31,622 nt of DNA from SVTX01 sp045659745 (GTDB lineage Bacteria > Bacillota > Clostridia > Oscillospirales > CAG-272). The stretch lies in NCBI GenBank assembly GCA_045659745.1, contig JAZRCL010000052.1, positions 1-31,622 on the forward strand, in the 5' to 3' direction. Both the position numbers and the translations under genes were made by a program. The stretch's first letter is position 1, and the number at the start of each line of letters is the position of its first letter. Positions 15,062-22,714 of this stretch are shown here, one piece after another. Under the pieces are notes generated by a model. That model was given only the letters and a program-made list of their open reading frames with translations, was not told where the DNA came from and made no database searches.

Positions 15062-16582
15062 TTAGATATTCATTGTCTTTGCCTGCTCTCTCATTCCCTT
15101 TCGGTCAAGCTTGCCGTTGGGTGTGAGGGGCATTTTTTCAAGTCTTATACATTTTGCGGGGAGCATATATCTTGGAAGCAGTCCTCTCATATATTTGAGG
15201 ACGTCTGCCTCGTCAATATCTCCCGTATAAAACATTACTATTTTTTTGTTTTCGTCGTCGTAAACGCAACAGGTCTGCCTGAGACTCTCACAGGTCAGTG
15301 ACGCCGCTTCTATCTCGCCAAGCTCTATACGGTGTCCCATATGCTTTATCTGTGAGTCCTTGCGTGATACGAACACAAGCTCGCCGTGAGAATTATATCT
15401 GCCCAGGTCTCCCGTCCTGTAAACAAGCTCGGGATAGGCAGAATTCAAGGGGTTCTGTACGAATGCCTCGTCAGTCTTTTCCTTATTGTTGTAATAGCCA
15501 AGAGTCACACAGGTGCCGCGAATGTATATCTCGCCGACATCGCCCGCTCCAACCGGTTTTTTATCCTCACCGATAAGCAAAATCTCCGTGTTGCGGAAGG
15601 GTGTTCCCACGGGTATAGGCTCGCCGGCCTCAAGCTCGCGGTCTGCCTTCCAATAGCACGACATTCCCGTTGCCTCGGTAGGCCCGTAGAGGTTGAAAAA
15701 CTCGGCATCGGGATACGCCTCTCTCCACTTATAATACTGTGCAAGAGGAAAAACCTCGCTACCAAAGCATATTTTTGTGAGGTATTTGGGCGGATTTTTC
15801 TCGAGCGCTCCAAGCGAGGATATCATAACGAGCGCGGATACTACCCAACAGACAGTATTTATCTTATGCTCATTGAGATAATCGCAGAGCTTCATCGGGA
15901 ACATAAACAGCTGCTTTGGTACGAAGTACGCCGTCGCGCCGAATTTCAGCGTGGGCATTATTTCTTTGAGCGGCGCGTCAAAATAAAGGGGCGTCTGATT
16001 TGCAAATACGGTGTTCTCATCAAAGCCCACCGCTGTACTGAGAGTTTCGGTATAGTCTATAACCGAGCGGTGACATGCACACACGCCCTTTGGTATTCCC
16101 GTCGAGCCCGACGTGAATACTATATATATGGGGTCTGTATCAATCTGCTTTTTTCTTATACTTGCAAGCACGTCCGCATTTTCGCCAAAGTCCGATATAT
16201 CGTCGTAAAGCAGCTTTTCAAAGCTATCGGGTAAGTTCTCTGCTCTCTTGGCATTTTTCTTGTCGTAGATTACTACTCGGGGCTTTATGCTTTCAAATAT
16301 AAGCTCGGCTCTGCGTGCGGGCATCTCCGAGTCAAGACATACGTAAAAGCAGCCTGCATATATTGCTCCCATAAAAGCGGCTATAGTGCTAGGGTGCTTG
16401 TTCATAAGCACGACTACAGGCTCGCGATAATAGCCACGGCTTGCAAGAAAGCTTCCTATTGATCTCGCACTTGATAAAAGCTCAGAAAAGCTCATATTAT
16501 CCACGCCGTCCGAAAACGCCGTTTTATTGGGCACTCTGGGCGCTGTGGCTTCAAGATATTCAAGAATATTCGTGTAGTACAT
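15062..16582 (-). CDS. amino-acid adenylating ligase (DltA-like)
   Basis: AMP-forming ligase of 506 residues that would activate a substrate and load it on the neighbouring carrier protein. Core motifs are intact: P-loop FTSGSTGIPKG (156-166), NLYGPTEATG (297-306), YRTGDLGRY (388-396), the hinge SRKDSQIKHMGHRIELGEIE, and the C-terminal catalytic Lys491 in LTPNGKLDR. The substrate-pocket motif reads FDAPLKE (201-207): the Asp that normally contacts an alpha-amino group is kept, but Lys206 stands where DltA has Met (in FDLSVMD). It is therefore a DltA relative whose substrate need not be D-alanine. I use the ATG at 16582, with GGAG 6 nt upstream, rather than the TTG 15 bases earlier, which lacks a ribosome binding site. 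Confidence 0.85.
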   Translation of the reverse strand: MYYTNILEYLEATAPRVPNKTAFSDGVDNMSFSELLSSARSIGSFLASRGYYREPVVVLMNKHPSTIAAFMGAIYAGCFYVCLDSEMPARRAELIFESIKPRVVIYDKKNAKRAENLPDSFEKLLYDDISDFGENADVLASIRKKQIDTDPIYIVFTSGSTGIPKGVCACHRSVIDYTETLSTAVGFDENTVFANQTPLYFDAPLKEIMPTLKFGATAYFVPKQLFMFPMKLCDYLNEHKINTVCWVVSALVMISSLGALEKNPPKYLTKICFGSEVFPLAQYYKWREAYPDAEFFNLYGPTEATGMSCYWKADRELEAGEPIPVGTPFRNTEILLIGEDKKPVGAGDVGEIYIRGTCVTLGYYNNKEKTDEAFVQNPLNSAYPELVYRTGDLGRYNSHGELVFVSRKDSQIKHMGHRIELGEIEAASLTCESLRQTCCVYDDENKKIVMFYTGDIDEADVLKYMRGLLPRYMLPAKCIRLEKMPLTPNGKLDRKGMREQAKTMNI

Positions 16583-16593
16583 AATTTTCTCCG

Positions 16594-17535
16594 TCAACCC
16601 ACGGGGGTTATTATGGTAGTTTGTATTTTGGGGAGCTTTGAGGAGTCATAATAGTAAAAGTAGTAATCCTCGTCATTTCCCTTGGTATCTCCGCGAAGCT
16701 GATTGTATTCTTCAAGCTGCGCGCCTGTCATAAGACAACCCATATGATACTTGTCGGGGCTGAGTCTTGTACAGTCGAAATGGTACCATCTTGGACTGCT
16801 CGCGTCTCCAATGTTGACAACGCTCCAGAAATGCGTGCCTGAGGTTTTGCCCGCCTTTCTTTGTACCGTCTCGTTATCAATGCCGTAGTATTCAAGGAAA
16901 GCTCTTGCGACGGAATAATACGTAAAGCAATCTCCCTTGCCGTCGCGGATTCCGTAATACGCCGCCTGCATCCAGCTGGATTTATCGGAATAGTCGTAAT
17001 ATTCTATCTCTGCACGGACGTACGAGTATATTTTGCGGCATTTTTCCTCCGCACTCATATTGTCCTTGATTATCTTTTTGGCTATGGGCTCAACGACCTG
17101 ACTAAGCTTGTCCCAAGTCACTCTCTCAGCATAAACGCGCACGACAACTACCTGCGTGCTTTTGTTTCCCTTTTTGTCGGTGGCAGTCACGGTCGCGTAG
17201 TAGTCGCCCTCGACGTCAGTGTTTACATTTGATGAGTCGGTTTTGATTTCAATTTTGGATGATCTTGTGAGGTTATCCGTCACGTCCAGCTGAGACTTGA
17301 ATGAGATTCCCTCGCCAACGTATGCGATAATATAGTCGTTATCGTCCTTAATTTTTATGATCGGCGCAGTCCTGTCACCGATACCCGCGACACCGAAAAG
17401 CATGGTCACTAAAAGCAACACAACCAAAAGCACAGACAGTCCCAACATGATAAATTTGGTATACCGTATGTGCTTTTCTCTGTCAATATTCAAATGTATT
17501 TTTATATTATGCTTTTTGCTTATATTCAAGATCAT
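16594..17535 (-). CDS. membrane-anchored transglutaminase-like protein
   Basis: First gene of the dlt-like operon, 313 residues. A cytoplasmic N-terminus is followed by one transmembrane segment (about 28-48), an extracellular Ig/HYR-like beta domain (about 56-135) containing DVEGDYYATVTATDKKGN, then a transglutaminase-like (papain-fold) domain. The catalytic triad is visible as Cys203 in GKGDCFTYYSVA, His235 in GTHFWSVV and Asp254 in HFDCTRL. Such proteins act outside the cell as proteases, cross-linkers or amidases on envelope substrates. It lies 11 nt upstream of the ligase gene, so it is co-expressed with the acyl-transfer machinery. A functional link is inferred from the operon only. Confidence 0.8.
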   Translation of the reverse strand: MILNISKKHNIKIHLNIDREKHIRYTKFIMLGLSVLLVVLLLVTMLFGVAGIGDRTAPIIKIKDDNDYIIAYVGEGISFKSQLDVTDNLTRSSKIEIKTDSSNVNTDVEGDYYATVTATDKKGNKSTQVVVVRVYAERVTWDKLSQVVEPIAKKIIKDNMSAEEKCRKIYSYVRAEIEYYDYSDKSSWMQAAYYGIRDGKGDCFTYYSVARAFLEYYGIDNETVQRKAGKTSGTHFWSVVNIGDASSPRWYHFDCTRLSPDKYHMGCLMTGAQLEEYNQLRGDTKGNDEDYYFYYYDSSKLPKIQTTIITPVG

Positions 17536-17569
17536 TGGACCGATTTCCTTAAAGTAATATTATAGAATT

Positions 17570-17598
17570 ATTATACCACTATAATTACCGAAAGTCAA
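17570..17598 (-). promoter_or_regulatory. sigma-A promoter of the dlt-like operon
   Basis: On the minus strand TTGACT (17593-17598) and a perfect TATAAT (17570-17575) are 17 nt apart, about 35 nt upstream of the transglutaminase-like start. It is divergent from the ylxM promoter. Confidence 0.8.
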
Positions 17599-17668
17599 CA
17601 AATAAGGATGTAAATTACACGGCATTTTGGTAAAAATAAAAAATTTTTAAGAAAAATAAAAAAACCTC

Positions 17669-17697
17669 TTGACAAACATAAAAAAGAGTGTTATACT
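17669..17697 (+). promoter_or_regulatory. sigma-A promoter of ylxM-ffh
   Basis: A perfect TTGACA (17669-17674) and TATACT (17692-17697) are separated by 17 nt. The predicted start near 17704 falls on a small inverted repeat, TGTAAAG-N7-CTTTACA (17699-17719). Confidence 0.82.
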
Positions 17698-17743
17698 CTG
17701 TAAAGTAAATTGCTTTACACCACAAAAAGAGGTGGATTTTTTT

Positions 17744-18076
17744 ATGTTTGAAAAGGATCTTCGCATCTCATTTCTTCTGGACTTTTACGGCGACGTACTG
17801 ACCGAAAGAAAAAGAGACGCTCTCGAGTTTTATTACAACGACGATATGTCACTTTCCGAGATAGCCGAGGAAATGAATATTTCCCGTCAAGGCGCAAGAG
17901 ACATAATAAAAAAAGCCGAGGAGGAGCTTTTCTTTTATGAGGAAAAGCTTGGACTTGCCAAAAAGTTCCGTGACGCTCAAAGTCACGCATCACGCGCTTT
18001 GGAACTTTGCGAGCGCGAGGGTGTCCCCGAAAGCATTCGGGACGAGATAAAAAAGCTTCTTGAAAGCGTGGGCTAA
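17744..18076 (+). CDS. ylxM: YlxM/p13-like DNA-binding protein (UPF0122)
   Basis: Putative helix-turn-helix protein of 110 residues, almost always found next to ffh in Firmicutes. The HTH lies at about residues 34-56 (MSLSEIAEEMNISRQGARDIIKKA), written here as the recognisable block, followed by a charged helical tail. I start it at the ATG at 17744, which has an AGAGGTGG ribosome binding site 8 nt upstream. A longer reading from 17669 is ruled out because that position is the -35 box. The cellular role is not settled for the family; regulation of SRP function has been suggested. It is the first gene before ffh. Confidence 0.92.
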   Translation: MFEKDLRISFLLDFYGDVLTERKRDALEFYYNDDMSLSEIAEEMNISRQGARDIIKKAEEELFFYEEKLGLAKKFRDAQSHASRALELCEREGVPESIRDEIKKLLESVG

Positions 18077-18114
18077 AGCAGTTAACAAAAGAAACTTGAA
18101 GGAGGAAAACATAA

Positions 18115-19464
18115 ATGTCAATGTTTGGAAGCTTAAGTGAAAAGCTTGAAAACGCCTTCAAAAAATTCAAAAACAAAGGAAAACTCACGGAAGCCGACGT
18201 CAAGGCGGGAATGCGAGAAATAAAGCTCGCGCTTCTCGAGGCAGACGTTAACTTCAAGGTCGTTCGTGATTTTATAAAAACGGTATCTGAAAGAGCTGTC
18301 GGAGTTGAGGTGCTTGAATCCCTCAATCCCGGTCAGCAGGTCATCAAGATAGTTTGCGAGGAGTTGACGACTCTTATGGGCTCCACTCACGTAAAGCTTG
18401 AGATTTCCTCAAAGCCGCCTACGGTTGTAATGATGGTAGGTCTTCAGGGTGCGGGTAAAACAACGCATGCAGGAAAGCTTGCGGGGCTTTACAAAAAGCA
18501 AGGTAAAAATCCTCTGCTCGTTGCCTGCGACATTTACCGTCCCGCCGCTATAAAGCAGCTTGAGGTAGTCGGAGAAAAACTTTCTATCCCCGTTTTCCAA
18601 ATGGGCGACAAGGTCTCCCCTGTTAAAATCGCGCAGGAAGGTATCAAATACGCAAACCAAAAGGGATATGATATGGTGTTTATCGACACCGCGGGTCGAC
18701 TCCAGATAGACGAGCTTCTTATGAAGGAGCTTACGGATATTAAAGAGGCAGTAAATCCCACCGAGATACTCCTTACGGTTGACTCAATGATCGGTCAGGA
18801 ATCCGTAAACGTTGCAGAAACATTCAATGAGCTTCTCGACATCACGGGCGTAATTCTCACAAAGCTTGACGGTGACACCAGAGTCGGCACGGCGCTCTCA
18901 ATCCGCTACGTCACAGGTAAGCCTATAAAGTACGTTGGTATGGGAGAAAAGCTTGACGCCATCGAGCCCTTCCACCCCGACAGAATGGCGCGCAGAATTC
19001 TTGGAATGGGCGACGTCTTAACCTTGATCGACAAGGCGCAAGCGCAGTTTGACGAGAAGAAAGCGGCAGAGCTTGAGCAGAAGCTCCGTCAGTCTATATT
19101 CACTCTTGACGACTATCTCGATCAGATGCAGCAGCTCAAGGGTATGGGAAGTCTTGACCAGATAGCTGCTATGATGCCGGGGATGAAGCCCGGAGCACTC
19201 AAGGATGCTAAGGTGGACGAAAAGATGCTTGCACATCAGGAAGCCATCATTAAGTCTATGACCAAAAAGGAGCGCGAGCATCCCGAGATACTCAACGCGT
19301 CCAGAAAGATAAGAATAGCCAAAGGAAGCGGCACTACCGTTGAGGAGGTCAACAAGCTCCTCAAGCAGTACGACCAGATCAAAAAAATGATGAAGCAGTT
19401 TTCCGATATGGGCAGAAGCAAGCAAGGCAAAAGGGCTTTGGGGAAGATGAAGTTTCCCTTCTAA
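18115..19464 (+). CDS. ffh: signal recognition particle protein Ffh (SRP54)
   Basis: GTPase that binds signal sequences with SRP RNA and targets ribosomes to the membrane through FtsY. The 449-residue protein has the N-domain four-helix bundle, the G domain with GLQGAGKTT (109-117), ACDIYRPAA (137-145), DTAGRL (191-196) and TKLDGD (249-254), and a Met-rich M domain (about 300-449) with GMGSLDQIAAMMPGM. GGAGG precedes the ATG with normal spacing. It is complete and co-transcribed with ylxM. Confidence 0.98.
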   Translation: MSMFGSLSEKLENAFKKFKNKGKLTEADVKAGMREIKLALLEADVNFKVVRDFIKTVSERAVGVEVLESLNPGQQVIKIVCEELTTLMGSTHVKLEISSKPPTVVMMVGLQGAGKTTHAGKLAGLYKKQGKNPLLVACDIYRPAAIKQLEVVGEKLSIPVFQMGDKVSPVKIAQEGIKYANQKGYDMVFIDTAGRLQIDELLMKELTDIKEAVNPTEILLTVDSMIGQESVNVAETFNELLDITGVILTKLDGDTRVGTALSIRYVTGKPIKYVGMGEKLDAIEPFHPDRMARRILGMGDVLTLIDKAQAQFDEKKAAELEQKLRQSIFTLDDYLDQMQQLKGMGSLDQIAAMMPGMKPGALKDAKVDEKMLAHQEAIIKSMTKKEREHPEILNASRKIRIAKGSGTTVEEVNKLLKQYDQIKKMMKQFSDMGRSKQGKRALGKMKFPF

Positions 19465-19489
19465 ATAAACACTTCATAAAAAATTGCTA

Positions 19490-19518
19490 TTAACGCCAAT
19501 GCGCGTAATGGATATAAA
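19490..19518 (+). promoter_or_regulatory. possible internal promoter before rpsP
   Basis: TTAACG (19490-19495) and TATAAA (19513-19518) are 17 nt apart in the 90-nt gap between ffh and rpsP. The -35 is weak (4 of 6), so this is only a candidate. A TATAAT at 19533-19538 is too close to the ribosome binding site to serve this gene. Confidence 0.3.
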
Positions 19519-19554
19519 AAAACATTTTTATTTATAATTTTGGAGGACAAAAAA

Positions 19555-19797
19555 ATGGTAAAGATCAGATTGAGAAGAATGGGTATGAAGAAGGCTCCCT
19601 TCTACAGAGTAGTTGTTGCAGATAGCCGTTACCCCAGAGACGGCCGTTTCATCGAAGAGATCGGCTACTACAACCCCACAACAAATCCTGCTGAGGTTAA
19701 GATCGACGCAGAAAAGGCTACAGAGTGGCTCAAGAAGGGTGCTCAGCCCACAGACACTGTAAAGTCTCTTCTTAAGAAGTCCGGTATCGTTGACTGA
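19555..19797 (+). CDS. rpsP: 30S ribosomal protein bS16
   Basis: Ribosomal protein S16 of 80 residues, a 30S assembly protein. It starts MVKIRLRRMGMKKAPFYRVV and carries the family block ADSRYPRDGRFIEEIGYYNP. I start it at the ATG at 19555, with GGAGG 8 nt upstream; the TTG at 19540 is part of that ribosome binding site. Position after ffh and before khpA is the conserved Firmicutes order. Confidence 0.97.
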   Translation: MVKIRLRRMGMKKAPFYRVVVADSRYPRDGRFIEEIGYYNPTTNPAEVKIDAEKATEWLKKGAQPTDTVKSLLKKSGIVD

Positions 19798-19882
19798 TTC
19801 AGAAGCGTTTAGCACACACAACACTGCGGAATTTCTTTGAAATCCCCACAAAAATAACCGCTTATGCGGCATGGAGAATTTT

Positions 19883-20119
19883 ATGGTAGACTTGAAAGAA
19901 ACATTACGCAATATTGCAGCTGCTATAGTTGACAATCCTGACGAAGTTGTAGTTGTTTGCAACGAAACTGAGACTTCGATTAACCTTACTCTTAGCGTTG
20001 CTCCCGACGATATGGGAATGGTCATCGGTAAGGGAGGCCGTATCGCCAAGGCGATCAGAACGGTTATTAAGGCAGCGTCTGTAAACTGTGGCAAGAGAGT
20101 TAACGTTGATATAAGATAA
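19883..20119 (+). CDS. khpA: KH-domain RNA-binding protein KhpA
   Basis: Small RNA-binding protein of 78 residues (YlqC family). A single KH domain contains the GKGG loop at 49-52 in MVIGKGGRIAKAIRTVIKAA. In Firmicutes KhpA works with KhpB/EloR in RNA binding and control of cell elongation and division. I use the ATG at 19883, with GGAG 6 nt upstream, instead of the ATG at 19871 that overlaps this site. It lies 85 nt after rpsP, with only a small 4-bp hairpin between them. It is the last gene before a strong terminator. Confidence 0.93.
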   Translation: MVDLKETLRNIAAAIVDNPDEVVVVCNETETSINLTLSVAPDDMGMVIGKGGRIAKAIRTVIKAASVNCGKRVNVDIR

Positions 20120-20137
20120 TTCTATTTCAATATTGCC

Positions 20138-20175
20138 AAAAAAAATGCGTACGTTTGACACGTACGCATTTTTTT
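20138..20175. terminator. bidirectional intrinsic terminator after khpA
   Basis: A 9-bp GC-rich stem TGCGTACGT / ACGTACGCA (20146-20154, 20160-20168) with a 5-nt loop, flanked by an A-run and a T-run. It ends the ylxM-khpA unit on plus and also serves the convergent hydrolase gene, whose stop codon overlaps its right edge. Confidence 0.9.
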
Positions 20176-21268
20176 ACGTCACTTTAACCTTAATATCAAG
20201 AAGCTGAGTCAAAAGCATACTCATAAGAGCTCTCTGCTCCTTGTCAAGCTGGCGGACTCCCTTGACCGCTATTGCTGCCTTTGTGAACTTATCCTCAGTA
20301 AAGTCAAGCAAGGTCTTAGCACCCGTCTGCTCTATAATGCTAAAGAACACATCCACAACCTCGCCTCTTTTATCAATGGGAACGCTCATGACACGGCTCT
20401 CAAAAATTTGATTGTGCTTCTCTCCCATTGTGGAAAGATTTTTGAGAGAGACGACTCCCGCACCCCTTACCTGCCACGAAAAGCAATCGTGCTGGTACAG
20501 TCCCTTTTTCGAGCTTTTGATTATGGTCGTTGTACCGTGACTCTCAAACATCTGACCAAACAGTGATGACGGAGGAATATAGTTTTTTATCTTGCTCTCA
20601 ACAAGTGAAAGCTTCTTCTCATCTATTACCCCCGAGAGAAATCCCGGGCCGTCGTTGTTAAAAATATAAATTATCCTGTCCTTTATCGCATCGTCACAAT
20701 ATATAGCCGAATATTTTGCAAGGTTTCCTCCCTTGGAATGTCCACCTACATACATTCGTTTGTCGGGATATTTACGCGCCGCCTCCTCAAGATATTCAAC
20801 GGCGCGAGCTTGCGCGGGAATTTTATTGAGATAGGAGAGCTTGCAGTCCTCTTTCCAGCCCACCAAGGTGTCGTCGGTTCCTCTGAAGCAAACAAACATC
20901 TCGTTGTCTGTCAGGTGATACGTTACCGCGCAGAACTGCATTTCTTGCTCATAATCTATTTCGTTAACAAAATCCGATATCTCAACTGTTGAAAATCTTT
21001 TGCTCCTGCCCATAAGCTCAAATATTTTTCTGATATTCTGGGACGGCATAAGCACGCCGAGATGCACGTCCTTATCGCTCGTGGTTTTGCAAAATTCCCT
21101 TGCCGCTACTGCCATACTGAACTTCACACAGGGGTTGTAGTTTGCAAATATTTTATCGTAATCAATATACGTGATCATAGATAAAATGAAATTGTCTACC
21201 GCGTTAAATTTGTTAACCGAAAAGGTCAAGTCTCCTCTCCATATAACGTAATCTATTAAATTAGACAT
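20174..21268 (-). CDS. DUF2974 (Mbeg1-like) alpha/beta-hydrolase
   Basis: Predicted lipase-like cytoplasmic protein of 364 residues without a signal peptide. The nucleophile elbow is GGHSKGGNLAKY with Ser178. FVCFRGTDDTLVGWKEDC upstream forms the lipase-3-like region, NNDGPGF supplies a likely Asp206, and a His in LYQHDCFSWQV (His260) could complete the triad. This matches DUF2974 proteins, common in Firmicutes and of unknown substrate. GGGGGAG precedes the ATG. It follows glmM after 67 nt and is probably read from the same transcript. Confidence 0.82.
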   Translation of the reverse strand: MSNLIDYVIWRGDLTFSVNKFNAVDNFILSMITYIDYDKIFANYNPCVKFSMAVAAREFCKTTSDKDVHLGVLMPSQNIRKIFELMGRSKRFSTVEISDFVNEIDYEQEMQFCAVTYHLTDNEMFVCFRGTDDTLVGWKEDCKLSYLNKIPAQARAVEYLEEAARKYPDKRMYVGGHSKGGNLAKYSAIYCDDAIKDRIIYIFNNDGPGFLSGVIDEKKLSLVESKIKNYIPPSSLFGQMFESHGTTTIIKSSKKGLYQHDCFSWQVRGAGVVSLKNLSTMGEKHNQIFESRVMSVPIDKRGEVVDVFFSIIEQTGAKTLLDFTEDKFTKAAIAVKGVRQLDKEQRALMSMLLTQLLDIKVKVT

Positions 21269-21335
21269 ACTATCTCCCCCTTCCTTTGTTGTTGTACTTC
21301 TTTTTTGCGGCTATATTTTCCACAAGTTCATATTA

Positions 21336-22694
21336 TCAGATAAGATATCCGCAAGCAGCGATTGCCTGAACAACGATATCTATACACTCCTTGCAGGTTT
21401 CAATGTCGGCTGCCTCCGCCATAACGCGAACAAGAGGCTCCGTTCCCGACTCTCTGACAAGCATTCTGCCGTTTCCGTCGAGCATTTCTTCTGCTTTTTT
21501 GATAGCTTCGAGTACGATAGGCGCACCCATTACCGCTCCCTTGTCCTTGACTCTGACGTTTTCAAGCACCTGCGGATATATTATAACGGGCTCGCCAAGC
21601 TTTGACAGCGGAAGCTTCTTCTCAAGCATTACCTCCATCATTTTAAGCGACGTCAGAATTCCGTCGCCGGTTGACGCAAACTGTCTGAATATAATGTGTC
21701 CCGACTGCTCACCGCCGATGCAGAGATTGTGACGGACCATATAGTCGTTCACGTTCTTGTCACCCACCGCCGTTTTTGCATAGCCTATTCCACGCTCGTC
21801 GAGCGCCTTGAAAAGACCGCAGTTTGACATAACAGTCGCAACCACAGTATTATTGACAAGTTCTCCGCGCTCCTTAAGATAGCTTGCGTAGATATAGATT
21901 ATCTTATCACCGTCAATGATATTTCCCTTTTCGTCAACGCAAAGACATCTATCTGCGTCGCCATCAAAGGCAAATCCCACGTCAAGCTTATTATCAAGCA
22001 CGTACTTACAAAGCCCCTCAATATGAGTGCTTCCCGCGTTCTTGTTTATATTGATACCGTCGGGCTCAGCGTTTATGATATACACCTTCGCGCCAAGAGT
22101 TTCAAATACGGATTTAGCTATCATCCACGCGCTTCCGTTAGCACAGTCAAGACCCACCTTGAGTCCTCTGAAGGAGTGGTTGCAAAGCGAGATAAGATGT
22201 CCTACATACTTGTTTCTTCCCGCAATATAGTCAACCGTGCGGCCTATATTTTCTCTTGTGGCATAAGGAACCTCTCCCCTTATTCCGTCAAGATAGTCCT
22301 CTATCTGCGAGATTACGTCGTCCTCCATCTTCTCGCCACTGGAGTTGATGAGCTTGATTCCATTATCGTAATATGGATTGTGGCTTGCGGATATCATTAT
22401 TCCGCAGTCAAATTTATCGCGCGTGACGGTATATGCGACAGATGGAGTTGTCGTGACGTGCAAAAGGTACGCATCAGCACCCGCTGAGGTAATACCCGAC
22501 GAGAGCGCATACTCAAACATATACGACGAGCGTCTGGTATCCTTACCTATAACTATGCGCGCGCACTCTCCTCGCTCCTTTGCCTGCTCTCCGTAATACC
22601 ATCCGAGGAATTTACCTATCTTAAATGCGTGGATTGCGGTTAGATTGACGTTTGCCTCGCCTCTGAAACCGTCTGTACCAAAATATCTTCCCAT
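21336..22694 (-). CDS. glmM: phosphoglucosamine mutase
   Basis: Converts glucosamine-6-phosphate to glucosamine-1-phosphate for UDP-GlcNAc, peptidoglycan and surface polymers. The 452-residue protein has the four-domain alpha-D-phosphohexomutase layout: FGTDGFRG at the N-terminus, the phosphoserine loop ISASHNP with Ser104, the Mg-binding DGDADR (244-249), a GEQSGHII sugar-binding loop, and RESGTEPLVRVMAEA at the C-terminus for phosphate binding. AGGAG lies before the ATG. It is 20 nt downstream of the beta-helix acyltransferase gene, which makes an amino-sugar role more likely than a general phosphomutase role. Confidence 0.92.
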   Translation of the reverse strand: MGRYFGTDGFRGEANVNLTAIHAFKIGKFLGWYYGEQAKERGECARIVIGKDTRRSSYMFEYALSSGITSAGADAYLLHVTTTPSVAYTVTRDKFDCGIMISASHNPYYDNGIKLINSSGEKMEDDVISQIEDYLDGIRGEVPYATRENIGRTVDYIAGRNKYVGHLISLCNHSFRGLKVGLDCANGSAWMIAKSVFETLGAKVYIINAEPDGININKNAGSTHIEGLCKYVLDNKLDVGFAFDGDADRCLCVDEKGNIIDGDKIIYIYASYLKERGELVNNTVVATVMSNCGLFKALDERGIGYAKTAVGDKNVNDYMVRHNLCIGGEQSGHIIFRQFASTGDGILTSLKMMEVMLEKKLPLSKLGEPVIIYPQVLENVRVKDKGAVMGAPIVLEAIKKAEEMLDGNGRMLVRESGTEPLVRVMAEAADIETCKECIDIVVQAIAACGYLI

Positions 22695-22714
22695 ACTATT
22701 CTCCTGCTAAAAAT

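Noticed and set aside
17669..17743. N-terminal extension of YlxM by 25 residues
   Set aside because: The extended start coincides with the -35 box of the promoter; the ATG at 17744 has a proper ribosome binding site.
19533..19538. TATAAT before rpsP as a promoter -10
   Set aside because: It lies 3 nt before the GGAGG site, so a transcript starting there would lack the ribosome binding site.
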